From Shinisaurus crocodilurus (taxonomy: Eukaryota > Chordata > Lepidosauria > Squamata > Shinisauridae), in the NCBI GenBank assembly GCA_021292165.1, contig CM037876.1, positions 205,552,200-205,616,199 on the forward strand: a stretch of DNA of 64,000 nucleotides. The letters run 5' to 3'. Position numbers and translations under genes: made by a program. Position 1 is the first letter of the stretch. Each line of letters starts with the position of its first letter. Below, piece after piece: positions 11,664-21,625 of this stretch. The notes beneath the pieces were generated by a model. That model was given only the letters and a program-made list of their open reading frames with translations, did no database searches and was not told the origin of the DNA.

Positions 11664-11694
<31 letters not shown>
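11644..11694. repeat. (TTG)n(TTA)n compound microsatellite
   Basis: About eight TTG units run directly into about nine TTA units. Confidence 0.92.
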
Positions 11695-11695
<1 letters not shown>

Positions 11696-11737
11696 TGAAG
11701 CACCTGTCTAATATGGCTGCATTTCAAAAAGGATTAA

Positions 11738-11817
11738 GGGCACAATCCTATGCATGTTTAGACAGGAAAAAAAATCCTAGGACTTTTTTCTGTTCCAGCA
11801 TGCATAAGGTTGCACCC
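11738..11817. mobile_element. PIF/Harbinger-like MITE, internally deleted
   Basis: The ends GGGCACAATCCTATGC and GCATAAGGTTGCACCC are flanked on both sides by TAA (11735-11737 and 11818-11820), the 3-bp TWA duplication of PIF/Harbinger elements. The palindromic centre present in the copies at 14199 and 42450 is missing. Confidence 0.72.
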
Positions 11818-12044
11818 TAAGCTGCATTCCTGAAATATGGTAGGGTATGAAAAGTTGATCTGGGAGTTGATTCTGGGAGTCGATTTGCATTAGCAGCAGT
11901 GGGCACCAGTCTGCCTCCAATGGGAAAGACATCCTTGCTCTCAAACACTAGTGGCAATATAAAAAAATTATGGAAGCCGTACCTCATGTTCAGGGAGGAG
12001 TGGGAGAAAACACTGAAACAATGCAACCATAAAACCAACAGAAT

Positions 12045-12228
12045 TTTAAGCTGCAATCCTATACACACTTACCTGAGGGGAAGTCCCAGACTGAACTCAG
12101 TAGGGATTACAGTGTCAGACAACATCAACACACATTCCCAGAGCAATTCTATACATGTCTTCTCAGAAGTAAGTCCCACTGTGTTCAATGGGGCTTACTC
12201 CCAGGCAAGTGGGTATAGGATGGTAGCA
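12045..12228. mobile_element. Short repeat of the AAGTCCCA...TGGGACTT type
   Basis: It starts AAGCTGCAATCCTATACACA and ends with GCTTACTCCCAGGCAAGTGG GTATAGGAT. The partly inverted halves (GCAATCCTATACA / GTATAGGAT) suggest a MITE. Fragments of the same type occur at about 26700-26790 and 56190-56270. Confidence 0.5.
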
Positions 12229-12726
12229 TAAAACTATGTCCACACTGCTCCAAATGCTTTAAGAAACAGAAAGTCTTTTGGCTCTCCAGATTTTGAAGTA
12301 GATGAATTTGATTAAGCCATTTCCATGATGTTTGATTAAGCCATTTCCATAATATGATGGTTGCAGCAGAATTTAGGTTCTCCTCAAAGTTTTTCTCTGA
12401 GAACGTTGATCATGATTATTCTCCAAATATTCTCTGGGTGTGTAAATATCCAATGAATGTTTGACATTCAGCATTAGCTTATAACATCTAAATAGTATGC
12501 AGACATAGTCAGCTTCTGACAGAATCTGACAACTGGCATGCAGCAGCAGACTTTGACAATATTTGGCAGTTTACATGCAGTTGTCATGATGTAACTATTT
12601 GATGACTTGCAACAGAAGTTAGTAAACTTTATATTCACTTTGTTTATTTATCTAGCCAATTAAAACAAGCAAATGTTGAATTTCTGATATAACATTTTGA
12701 TTTTGAAATTCAAATGTTGACTTCAA

Positions 12727-13061
12727 AGGTCGAATTTCTTCAATATCACAATTCGAATTGCCCAATTTGAAATAACACTGGATTTTGAAATGGTGTGAAT
12801 TTTCATTTGAGCTCTAAATGTGCATTTCTCAGATTTCTCTAGAAGAAAGAGAGTGACTCTATATTTTATACTTGCCATGTGGATTGGCATCCACAGGGTG
12901 AATTTTCTTCCTTTCACTGCCCCTTAATATAGCTCATCCTATGAGTCAAGGCCATTACTTCCTCAGTTTCCCTGCCTGCAGTCCACACCAATGGCACTAG
13001 CTGGTGAGGATGGGGTAGCTCACAATGCGCATAATTCATTGGATGAGTTCTATTATAGGAT
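12727..13061 (-). repeat. Inverted repeat, right arm (335 bp)
   Basis: Reverse complement of 10000-10334 with no difference found by eye. The arms are separated by 2,392 bp. The outer flanks (GGCTAG on the left, AGGCCA on the right) show no convincing target duplication, so a transposon with long terminal inverted repeats is possible but not proven. Confidence 0.9.
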
Positions 13062-13558
13062 AGGCCATGTTAAAGAACAGTCCTAGAAGGAATTACCGCC
13101 AATATCTCTCATGCTTTCCCTTTTTTCTCTAGTTCCTAGAATAGTGTGAAAGAAAAACTAATCCGAGAATTCTTTTTAAGGGAGGCATGGTGCCTGTGAA
13201 AGTAAAACCTCATTTATTCAATTAAACCCAAAACACTGAGACATGCCTCTTGCATTTATTTTATTTTAATTTAAATGTAAAAAAAAACAAAAAAACCCTT
13301 TTCAATGTCTTCCCTGCTGCTGTTCCCTTGTGAAAATCCTTGGAAAATTAACATCAGGGCTACACAAGTTGGCTGGGATCCAATGAGCTGGTATATAAGG
13401 CTCACAGAAGAAGCTTGTGTTAGCCAGGTGGAATTTTTGATAGTCCCCCGCCCTTTAGAAAAGCTGATCCCCTTGTCATGTTGCAAACTGCTTTTGAAAC
13501 TTATCTCAGATTCAAAGGCCATTTGCTGTACAAGTACAGTGCTGCATGCTGTTCAAGG

Positions 13559-13604
13559 TGTGTGTGTGTGTGTGTGTGTGGAGTCTAAAGCCCCCCCCCC
13601 CCCC
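13559..13604. repeat. (TG)n plus poly-C
   Basis: A TG run (13559-13580) is followed within 10 bp by a C run of about 15 bases. Confidence 0.88.
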
Positions 13605-14198
13605 GGCTCATGGAACTAGTTTCATGGCTATTTGGATCCTGGCCTTGGCTAATCTCTTACAAAAACGTCACTTTCGTGTCAGATAATGTGTGATTTCCAC
13701 TGAAGGTTGTAGAATGTGATGATCCAAAATGTGTGTGAACAGCTGTGCATGTATGTGGTGGGCAGGAAAAAATTGGCTGTGGCTTCCTGTGAACATTCAG
13801 TGGTGTATACTTGTGTAGGACCATCATATGTTGCATGAACAGTGGGGATGGTGGTACACTTTTGTGCACTGAAGTGACTTCCATGTAGGAAATCTGCAGT
13901 AGTGTGGTTCCAGAGTCAGCACAGAGATGTTCACCCAAGGGCAAAATCTACTGGGGATTTGTTTAATCCAAAGTTCAGGGGGAAATGAGAGTTAGGAACC
14001 TAGGAAGCTACTTATGCTGAATCAGAACATCAGTCCATCTTCTAGCCCATGTATTTTTGACACTAACTCTCCAGGGTTTCAGGCAGAAGGGAAGCTGTTA
14101 TATAGGTATCAGCAGCAGCATCCCTCCTACAGTGAATAGCAGCTTTGTGGGGAAGGGGGCAATTTTCAATGGGACTGCAGTACAGGGAGAAAGCTTAA

Positions 14199-14333
14199 GG
14201 GTGCAATCCGCCATGTTTAGACAAAAAATGTTCTACAACTCCCAGCATTCCCCACCCCAGCCAGCAGTGATGGCTGGGGAATGCTGGCAGTTGCAGGACA
14301 TTTTTCTGTCTTAACATGCATAGAATTGTGCCC
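14199..14333. mobile_element. PIF/Harbinger-like palindromic MITE
   Basis: The ends GGGTGCAATCC and GAATTGTGCCC are flanked by TAA on each side (14196-14198, 14334-14336). The centre is a palindrome of CTACAACTCCCAGCATTCCC and its reverse complement. Confidence 0.75.
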
Positions 14334-14338
14334 TAAAT

Positions 14339-14340
14339 AA

Positions 14341-14368
<28 letters not shown>
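14339..14368. repeat. (TG)n microsatellite
   Basis: About fourteen TG units directly beside the MITE at 14199-14333. Confidence 0.9.
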
Positions 14369-14371
<3 letters not shown>

Positions 14372-14905
14372 GTCCCAATCCTGATTCTCTTTCCTTGCTG
14401 TTATTTAGCAAAATAACACAAAAAGTCAAAGAAATCTAATGTAAGCTATTCAAACTGCTTAGACTGGAGTGATTAATTTGACATCCCCTTGAAATCTCTG
14501 TGAATACTCTAGAGTAAGCAGTTTGGGGTCTCAACACCAGAAGGCTGCTTCACACAGGCTTGCACATTGTTTGATTTCTATGCACTTGATGACTGGCAGC
14601 TGAATGTGTGAACTGAGTCAATTGAATATATGATGAATTCTATCGATGGCAGTAGACCTGTGGCCACTCACACATGTGAGTCATTGGTTGATGTAGCAGT
14701 CATTAAATGTCAAATATGCATGTGTGAACCATTCTAAAGTCTTAGTGACATACATGGGGAATGTGGCACCTAAGAAGCATGCAGGATCATATCCACTATA
14801 CAACATGGTTTAAGGCAATGAAAACCAATGATCACATACTCCAAGCTGGTTAGCAATCTTCACATACTCCTAATCCAGCTTTTTCAACTCAACCTGGTTT
14901 AGGTA

Positions 14906-14960
<55 letters not shown>
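14906..14960. repeat. (ATC)n microsatellite
   Basis: About eighteen perfect ATC units. They lie at the 3' tail side of the minus-strand SINE that begins at 14961. Confidence 0.93.
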
Positions 14961-14961
<1 letters not shown>

Positions 14962-15184
14962 CATTTGTATCCCACATTTTTTCCTCTTGCAAGGACCCTA
15001 AGACAGCTTACATAGCCTTCCTCCTCTCCATTTTATCCTTACAACAACCCTGTGAGGTAGGTTAGACTGAGACATGGATTGGCCCAAAGTTCCCCAGTGA
15101 GCTTCATGGCCAAGTGGGGACTAGAACCCAAATCTTCCAAGTCCCAGTCCACCACTCTAACCAGTACACCACACTGGCTCTCAT
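14961..15184 (-). mobile_element. tRNA-derived SINE, family A
   Basis: On the minus strand the head has an A-box-like TGGTGTACTGGTTAGAGTGG and a B-box-like GGGTTCTAGTCCCC. The tail holds GGGTTGTTGTAAGGATAAAA and a poor A/T end. It abuts (ATC)n at its 3' end. Same family as 21378, 24628, 26856, 28009 and 43399. Confidence 0.82.
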
Positions 15185-15831
15185 CAAGTCTTCATGGGAT
15201 TTTATGTCATTTTCTTCTTGCATATCTGCTGTACACAAAATCCAGACTTAAGTCAGATATGAGAACCCCAAGCCACAGTGGGAGTAATGATCTGATCCCA
15301 AATATTGTATAGTAACATTTAGCAAGTTGGTCTGAATGCCCACTTTCTCATGGATTTGATGTAAAAAAAGAAAAGAAAAAGGTCACCAATTCTGATGCCA
15401 CTTGCAGTAGAACAAACCTCTTACTTCAATGTTTCAAAATCAAAAGATCTGCAGAGTAACTCAGCTTTCAATAGTGATGGTAGTAAAAATACACCCCATT
15501 GCCATTATTCTAGTTTGAGCCTAACTCTTCCTGTTTGTAACATATCATTGCCATTCTGTAATATTTTTCTTTAGCATCTTATTTTTGCATTTAGAAGTCT
15601 CTCTCTTTGCCAGCTACATAATCCTTGTGTACAAATTATCAGCACAATTCTTAAAACATTTCTAGCGGCTGGTTTTGTCCAGCCTCTGGGTTCTCCCTTA
15701 ACAGAATGATGTTCTAGAAATCAAGTGAGATTTCTCTTCTATCCGTCTGTCTGCCTGTCACTGCCAACCAGCTGGAGCTGTGTGGCCGGAGGTGGCTAGG
15801 CTTGGAAGGGTGAGAGAGGGTCTCTTCTTAC

Positions 15832-15921
15832 CATGATGGCCTCCGCTTGCTTGGAGTCCAGCTCTGACACCGCCCGCCGGAAGCCTTTGGCTGAAGAACT
15901 GGAAGAGTTTGGGGTTGGCAT
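15832..15921 (-). CDS. TH: Tyrosine hydroxylase, exon 1 (start codon, Ser19)
   Basis: Thirty codons start at the ATG at 15921-15919, beginning MPTPN, then a five-serine run, then [20 protein letters not shown]. This is the N-terminus of tyrosine hydroxylase, the rate-limiting enzyme of dopamine, noradrenaline and adrenaline synthesis. The length and the end at Met30 equal the human exon. Ser19 in RRAVS is the CaMKII/14-3-3 site. The donor is ATG|GTAAGAAG; no GT occurs 12 nt further on, so the extra four-residue splice form known in primates is not available here. The context before the ATG is GCCAGG. The 5' UTR should be about 30 nt, judging from the TATA box. The plus strand carries an overlapping open frame that is only a shadow. 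TH lies next to INS in vertebrates; INS would be expected left of this window. Confidence 0.98.
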
Positions 15922-15974
15922 CCTGGCTGGTGCCCTGGCTCAGCATTCAGCTTTGCTTTCCCTTCTCTGTTTGG

Positions 15975-15983
15975 CCTTTTATA
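15975..15983 (-). promoter_or_regulatory. TH: TATA box of TH
   Basis: TATAAAAGG on the minus strand, 54 bp before the start codon. It predicts transcription start near 15945-15955. Confidence 0.88.
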
Positions 15984-15992
15984 GGGCAAGTC

Positions 15993-16000
15993 TGACGTCA
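15993..16000 (-). promoter_or_regulatory. TH: cAMP response element of TH
   Basis: A perfect palindromic TGACGTCA nine bases upstream of the TATA box. Mammalian TH genes carry the same octamer at about -45, where CREB-family factors drive basal and cAMP- or calcium-induced transcription. Position and sequence both fit. Confidence 0.92.
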
Positions 16001-16098
16001 AAGACCCTTTCCGATCCCCCTCTGCCCACCTCCCTCTCTTCAGCCTGAGGGAGAGATCAGAGGAGGAGGGAGGAGATGCAGAGGAAAGGAGCGCTTGT

Positions 16099-16118
16099 GT
16101 CCCATTAAATCTAATTGC
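16099..16118 (-). promoter_or_regulatory. TH: ATTAGATTTAAT homeodomain-type motif in the TH promoter
   Basis: On the minus strand CAATTAGATTTAATGGGAC contains an ATTA and a TAAT core facing each other about 150 bp upstream of the predicted start. From memory, mammalian TH promoters carry a very similar block (CAATTAGATCTAATGGGAC). The binding factor cannot be named from sequence alone. Confidence 0.6.
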
Positions 16119-16156
16119 TGCAAAGATTGCAGGCACCCAGCTTCCGCAAGCCTACC

Positions 16157-16161
16157 ATTGG
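16157..16161 (-). promoter_or_regulatory. TH: CCAAT motif upstream of TH
   Basis: CCAAT on the minus strand (AACCAATGGT), about 200 bp upstream of the predicted start. Confidence 0.4.
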
Positions 16162-16169
16162 TTCTTCTC

Positions 16170-17200
16170 CTGCACCCCAAAGTACCTGTTAGGCTAAATA
16201 CTCGCCCTGTGCTTTACTGCAGTTCACTCTTCCACTGAGCATGCTGTATATTCCTTACAATTCAACTCCAACATGAGTGTATCTTAATCCTGCCAAACAA
16301 CAACAGAGAAAAAGGAGAAGACAAATGGGAGAGGCAGATCCCTCTGATCGTATGGGTCTGGTAATAAAGAAAGGAGATTTCAGTAGGATCTAGGTAGGAC
16401 CTGCACCTGGGATCAGTGCTAAGAGTTTGTCCGGGGGTGGGGGGGAGGCAGGCTGGTGAATTGGGTCAGACCCTCACTTGTATGGTGCACAGAGTATGTG
16501 TACGAGACGCTGGCCCTGTGGGGTGCAGAGCAGCCTGCTTCTGATCACCCACAGCTACGTAGGAAAGGGGGAATGAAGTGCCACAGAGCCCAGGGTGGGG
16601 GCTGGAGAACCTAAGCTGGGTCTTTGTGAAGGGCACATTCAGGGCTCATTTCCTCCTGACTCAGACAGTGAGCTCCCGAAGACTAGGTCCCTTATGCAAA
16701 TGGGTGTTGTTCTGTTGATTTTATTTCAGTAGAGATGTACTGCTCCACTGCTTCTGAATGCAGGGGTTCCATTTAAAGCTCGCAATTAATAGCTACCGAT
16801 AAGCCCATTCTCCATGAAGAAAAGCTACCACCACCCCATCGTCCCCAGTAAGGCTTAGTCAGCTTACTCAGTAGGGATCTGTACATATGACCTTTGGCAC
16901 CTACATGTGAATCACGCTTCTAGATGCCAACAAGTCTGTCTGTCTTTATATTCATTGCCCACCCATCCTTTTCCATTGCATTGCAGTATTACGTCATTCA
17001 CCGTCTGCTAGGTGTGGTAACTCTTAAACTTTAGTATTCTGATATCTGTGCGAGGCCTGCTGTCATAGCGTACCCTCTGGATCAGGAGGCAGAGCCTAGA
17101 GCAGTCTGGTGGTAAAGCAAGAGTAGAGCCCAATGGTTTTTGGTAGGTCCAGCATCAGACAGCCTAGCAGTTTTGGGTGGGTCTGAGGGTGGAGTATAGT
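16170..17200. other. TH upstream region, no recognised feature
   Basis: Moderately GC-rich near the promoter, then mixed. No exon, RNA gene or repeat boundary was recognised. Distal TH control elements could lie here, but nothing in the bases identifies one. Confidence 0.5.
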
Positions 17201-17204
17201 GCAA

Positions 17205-17400
17205 AAGGACCATAGTTCAGTGGTAGAGGACATGCTTTGCATGCAGAAGGTCCCAGGTTTGATCCTCAGCATCTCCAGATAGGGCTGGAAAAACACCTGC
17301 CCGAAACCCTGGAGAGCCATTGCTGCCAGTCAGTATTGAGAATACAGGGCCAGATGGACCAATGGCCTGACCCAGTATAAGGCAGCTTCCTGTGTTCCTG
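17205..17400 (+). mobile_element. tRNA-derived SINE, family B, copy 1
   Basis: The head ATAGTTCAGTGGTAGAGGAC (A box), then GCATGCAGAAGGTCCCAGG and a B box GGTTTGATCC, resembles a tRNA. The body includes CCTGGAGAGCC and CAGATGGACCAATGG, and it ends TATAAGGCAGCTTCCTGTGTTC. The same arrangement occurs at 17628. Confidence 0.88.
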
Positions 17401-17560
17401 TGAGGGTGGCCACTAAAGAGACGGCCTTCTCAGTGGTGACCCCACCCTGGGTTATGGAATGCTTTTACCAGGGAAGCTTGCCTGGCACCAATGCTGTATT
17501 CCATTCAGCACCAGTTTAAGACTTAAGACCTCGGTACCCATAGAACACATTCTCCCTTAG
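17401..17560 (+). mobile_element. LINE fragment (CR1/L2-like C-terminus)
   Basis: One frame reads KETAFSVVTPPWVMECF, which resembles the RAFSVAAPVLWNSLP motif near the end of CR1-type reverse transcriptases. It is short and degraded, squeezed between two SINEs. Confidence 0.55.
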
Positions 17561-17627
17561 GTCTCTACCCATGTCCTATGGTCATCTCATTCCCTCCCCT
17601 GTGTGCGCTCTCTTTCTGACATCTGGA

Positions 17628-17820
17628 GGGGGCGTACCTCACTGGTAGAGCATGTGCTTTGCATGCAGAAGGTTGCAGGTTCAATCCACAGCAACTCCAG
17701 GTAGGACAAGAAAAACTCCTGCCTGAAACCCTGGAGAGCCACTGCCAGTTAGTGTCAACAATACTGGGCCAGATGGACCAAAGGTCTGACTCAATATAAG
17801 GCAGCTTTCTGAGTTCCAAA
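17628..17820 (+). mobile_element. tRNA-derived SINE, family B, copy 2
   Basis: It has CTCACTGGTAGAGCATGTGC, GCATGCAGAAGGTTGCAGG and the B box GGTTCAATCC, then the same body and TATAAGGCAGCTTTCTGAG end as copy 1. Confidence 0.88.
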
Positions 17821-17879
17821 AACATCTATCCACCCAATCATGGCAAAAATGCATAGGATCAGTCATAAGGGTCCTAGTG

Positions 17880-20198
17880 CCCACAATCCTTCACACGGTG
17901 TTGACTCCTAAAACATGAATGGCCAACTCCTAGCCTGTACCACTTTAACAAGGTCCAAGGAACTTTCCATATTGTATTCAAAGTTTTGTACAAAAGTTTC
18001 ACTCAACACACAACAAGGTGTTATGTGAGGGATGCTGCCACTCCATGTCTCTTCTTTTTAGATTTTTAAATTGCCTTAATAATTACATTAATTCATTGCC
18101 AAGATTACAAAAAGAAGATAAATTCACCTTAACAAAATGCAGATTTCTAAATCAGATTGAATTCAGATGCTCACAATAACTAGAAGCTACACCCAAAATA
18201 ATTATTGATACTCATTATAGCTGGTCTTATGACTTCGAGTTCTCTTAGTCAAAACAAACAAACAAACAAACAAACACCTGTTTTCTTTTTCTTCTCAGAG
18301 TGGAGCGAGCTAGCCTAGGTTTTATGGGTGACATGGAGCTGCCATGCCTCAGGCTCCTTTTCCTTCTCCTCCGAATGTGTGACGTGAAGCCATTGCGTTG
18401 TCATCACCTGACAGCTAGTGTGGCTGGGACTTGGGGTGGATGAACCAGCCATTTTTTATTTGGCTCAGTTTCCCATTTTTCTAACCTTAAGTTTGTTTTA
18501 TCCCTTTTCTGTATCAGTTTGTTATTAAAAAAGAAAAGAAAAGATCCATACAAAACTTCTCATGAATCTTCCTAATGTATGAAATTTTGAATGCAATTTC
18601 CTGTATAGAAATTGCATTCAAATATAGACAATATAGACATTTTTTCGCAAGACATTTGCCCTAGTATGATGAATTTTAGTATGTTATTTTCACTAATATA
18701 GACATTATTAATTGAATAATAATAATAATAATAATAATATACACAGCTTTGTGCACACTTTCCCAGAATATACACATTTTTGCATGCATTTTTTCATTGG
18801 CAAACTGCATCATAAAATTCAGAAAAGAGAGTGAATATCAAAATACAACTGTGCTTTGGTCCACATATTGATTCAGGAAGTGGAAATTAAGTAAGTTTGC
18901 ACTAAAGCATGGGCTGAACAATTCCTGTGCTCCGTCCCTAGCTGGGACAGGTAACACACATTGCAAGGACCTCCTCACATGATGTTAAATTGGACATTCT
19001 GAGGACAGAGAACATCAGCAGCTATGTGCCTCCAGCAATGTTGGATAAGTAAAAGGGATGGAAGGCAGATGTGGTCTACACCGTAATGGCCCATCTCTCT
19101 TTGGGCTTTGTATGCAGCGTCCTGGTCAGTAGCAACTCAGAAGCCCTATTGAAGCATTCATTACTCCCATGATTCCAACAGCATGAGAGAGAACAGGGGG
19201 CTGTACCCACTGGTCCTACCCCCACCATCAGGTCCTCACCAGCCCCATCCACACATTGGGGCAGAAAGCATGAAACGGGCATTTAGAACCCTGATGGTGC
19301 ATGATGACACAATGGCAAGGGTGGGGCCAGTGAGATTTCCCCCTCACATGACTGGAATCACATGACTCATGAACACCCAAAGCGAAACCATGAGACAATG
19401 GAGCAAGTTTCATAGATGTCACTATATTGTGATCCCATAGGTGTTTTGGAAATGTAGAGGACCAATGCATTACTGGAGGATGTTTCTCAAGCCCTCCCCT
19501 CATTGAGAACCTAAGGCAGAGCAGGGAACATCTTTAAGGGGTGTGTGAATTGCCTGCATCAGGCCCTCCAGGGGCTAGGTACAGCCACACCTGCTGATGT
19601 CATCTTCCATTTTGTCTTCTTCATGGAGAAAAGGACTCAGCCAGTGCTTGGAGGAGTGGTTCCTCCAGGCACCAGCTGAGTCAAGTGCCTCCTTGACATG
19701 CCTCCCTTGTGTGCCTCTTACCACCCCTATGGTGGCACACAACACAGGAAGGACCACTCAGTTGGTGCTTTGAGGAGCAGCTCCTCCAGGCACCGGCCGA
19801 CTGCCCAGCTTTGTGCACCGCTCATCAGACCAATTGAGACAGCACACCACGCATGAACACACTGGGCTGGCACTGGAAGGAGCTGCTCTGCTGGGTGAGT
19901 CCCTGGCTTCATATGCCACCTGTATACTCATTGTGTCTCCCATATGTGATCAGAGGTAAAAGTGAGGATTTCCCTGAACATCGCTTGGCCTCCCAGTTGG
20001 GAGGAGGAGCAGCGCACAGGGGAATCCCTGCTTTTAGCTCCAATCACAGATAGGAAAGAGCAGCAGGAATTCCTCCAGGGGGCAGGGCTTGGAGGCCAAG
20101 TCTTGCTCCATGGAGGAATCCAAGGAGGCTCTGCAGGATGGAAGTTCCCCATCCCCACCAAAGGCCACCATACGTACCAGTTGTGTGTGCACCATGGG
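17880..20198. other. Intergenic stretch, few recognised features
   Basis: It contains (AAAC)n at 18254-18277 and (AAT)n at 18717-18740. Two loosely similar blocks (about 19625-19690 and 19750-19805: GGAGGAG...TCCTCCAGGCACC) look like an old duplication. No coding region was recognised. Confidence 0.5.
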
Positions 20199-20326
20199 TT
20201 GGATCCATATTAGTCATACTTAGAGTAAACCCAATGAAATCAATGGAACTTAAGTTAATCATGACTAATTTAAGTCCCATTGATTTTAATGGGTCTGTTT
20301 TAAGTATGAGTAAATCTGGATCCAGA
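20199..20326. mobile_element. Near-palindromic MITE
   Basis: The whole of about 128 bp is an imperfect palindrome: TTGGATCCATATTAGTCATA at the left and its diverged reverse complement at the right, meeting around AATCATGACTAAT. It is non-coding and its TSD is not resolved. Confidence 0.7.
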
Positions 20327-20329
20327 CCC

Positions 20330-21341
20330 ATTACTATAATGCCATTACTGCTAGAGAAGCAGATGTACATTGTCATTCCAATGAAAATGGAACTGGGTGC
20401 AACCATGGCAATTTCTCAGATGTACATTTTTGGAGCACTGGGGATCCTAGAACTTCTAATGGCTGAGATAGAAGAACCACCAGCTCACTTGTTGCTTGTT
20501 TGAATGCAGACATTGGTGAAGTCCCAGTGTTGGCCCTTAATATAGGAGGTAGGCCTCTTGTCCTTTCCACTCCACAGTCATTAGCCTTTCAGCTACATTG
20601 CCCTATCAGCAACAACAAGGCAATTTGCAGCTCTGATATTTGCATCATGTAGATACCTCAGTGTCTCTATTGTTTATCTGTCCATTTAGTGCTAATGCCA
20701 AGTGTGATTTGAGTATATATGCCTACCTTAGCATTTGGGTCTCTGTGGTTTGATTAGGTAGTCATCCTCTTAATGAAAAAAAAACACAAGCTGGTATGAA
20801 GAGTTTGAAAACCACATGAAAGAAAGCTACCCAGTCTTTGTTCTCCCAACATTTGAACAAAAAGATTCTATCTGTAAGGGTATTGGCGAACACACATTAA
20901 GGAATGTATGTGATGTGGTTCCTGAAACAAGTATAAAACAGAAAACAACCCTGGGGGACTGGCTTAGTGGAACCACTCAAAAGAGAGAGAAACAATTCAG
21001 GCTGTGCTCAAACAAAGGGCCAAAGGAGATAAAGGAAATGGCATTATCAAGTACAACAATGCTAATCCTTAGGATGCTTGCTACCTTCAGAGCATTGTGT
21101 TAGAGATATAAAGAGGAGAAAAATAAGATAGTATATCACTCACTTTTAGGCCTTCCAGGCATATTCATTTAGACTTTGTGATCTTAAAAAGTTGTAATAA
21201 ATGCTGTCACTGAAGTTCTTCACATTGGGGTTTGTTTACTTAAAAGGTTTGGGAAGGCTGACTTAAAATTCCATGAATGTACACGCGATTGGTAGAATTG
21301 TGGCACTAGCAGAGTTTCTTCCTACCCATGTTCTCACATGG
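20330..21341. other. Intergenic stretch, nothing recognised
   Basis: Only short chance reading frames are present. No repeat boundary was recognised. Confidence 0.45.
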
Positions 21342-21344
21342 GAT

Positions 21345-21375
<31 letters not shown>

Positions 21376-21377
21376 TT
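21342..21377. repeat. (ATTT)n microsatellite
   Basis: About nine ATTT units at the 3' tail of the minus-strand SINE at 21378. Confidence 0.9.
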
Positions 21378-21592
21378 ATTATATTTATACCCCGCCTTTT
21401 TTCCTGCAAGGAACACAAGGCGGCTTACATAATCCTCCTCCTCTCCGTTTTATCCTCACAACAACCCTGTGAGGTAGGTTAGGCTGAGAGTCAGTGACTG
21501 GCCCAAAGTAACCCAGTGAGTTTCCTGGCCGAGCGGGGACTAGAACCTGGATCTCCTGAGTCCCAGTCTCACCACTACGCCGCACTGGCATA
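21378..21592 (-). mobile_element. tRNA-derived SINE, family A
   Basis: On the minus strand it has head GGTTCTAGTCCCCGCTCGG, then CAGTCACTGACTCTCAGCC, GGGTTGTTGTGAGGATAAAA and GCCGCCTTGTGTTCC. The head end is followed by short repeats of CACTACGCCGCACTG to 21625, a local tandem duplication of the tRNA-like 5' end. Confidence 0.85.
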
Positions 21593-21625
21593 CGCCGCAC
21601 TGACCACTACGCCACTACGCTGCAC

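Larger units (their letters stand above)
5491..15831 (-). other. TH: TH intron 1 (10,341 bp)
   Basis: The donor GTAAGAAG follows the exon-1 ATG codon (15831 downward) and the acceptor CAG lies at 5493-5491. The intron carries a LINE 3' end, a 5S SINE, PIF/Harbinger-like and hAT-like MITEs, tRNA-derived SINEs, several microsatellites and both arms of a 335-bp inverted repeat. No extra TH exon was recognised. Confidence 0.95.

Noticed and set aside
14906..14960. CRISPR-like direct repeats
   Set aside because: Uninterrupted trinucleotide microsatellite without spacers, in vertebrate DNA.
17205..17820. tRNA genes
   Set aside because: The A- and B-box-like sequences do not fold into a full cloverleaf with an acceptor stem; they head SINE bodies.
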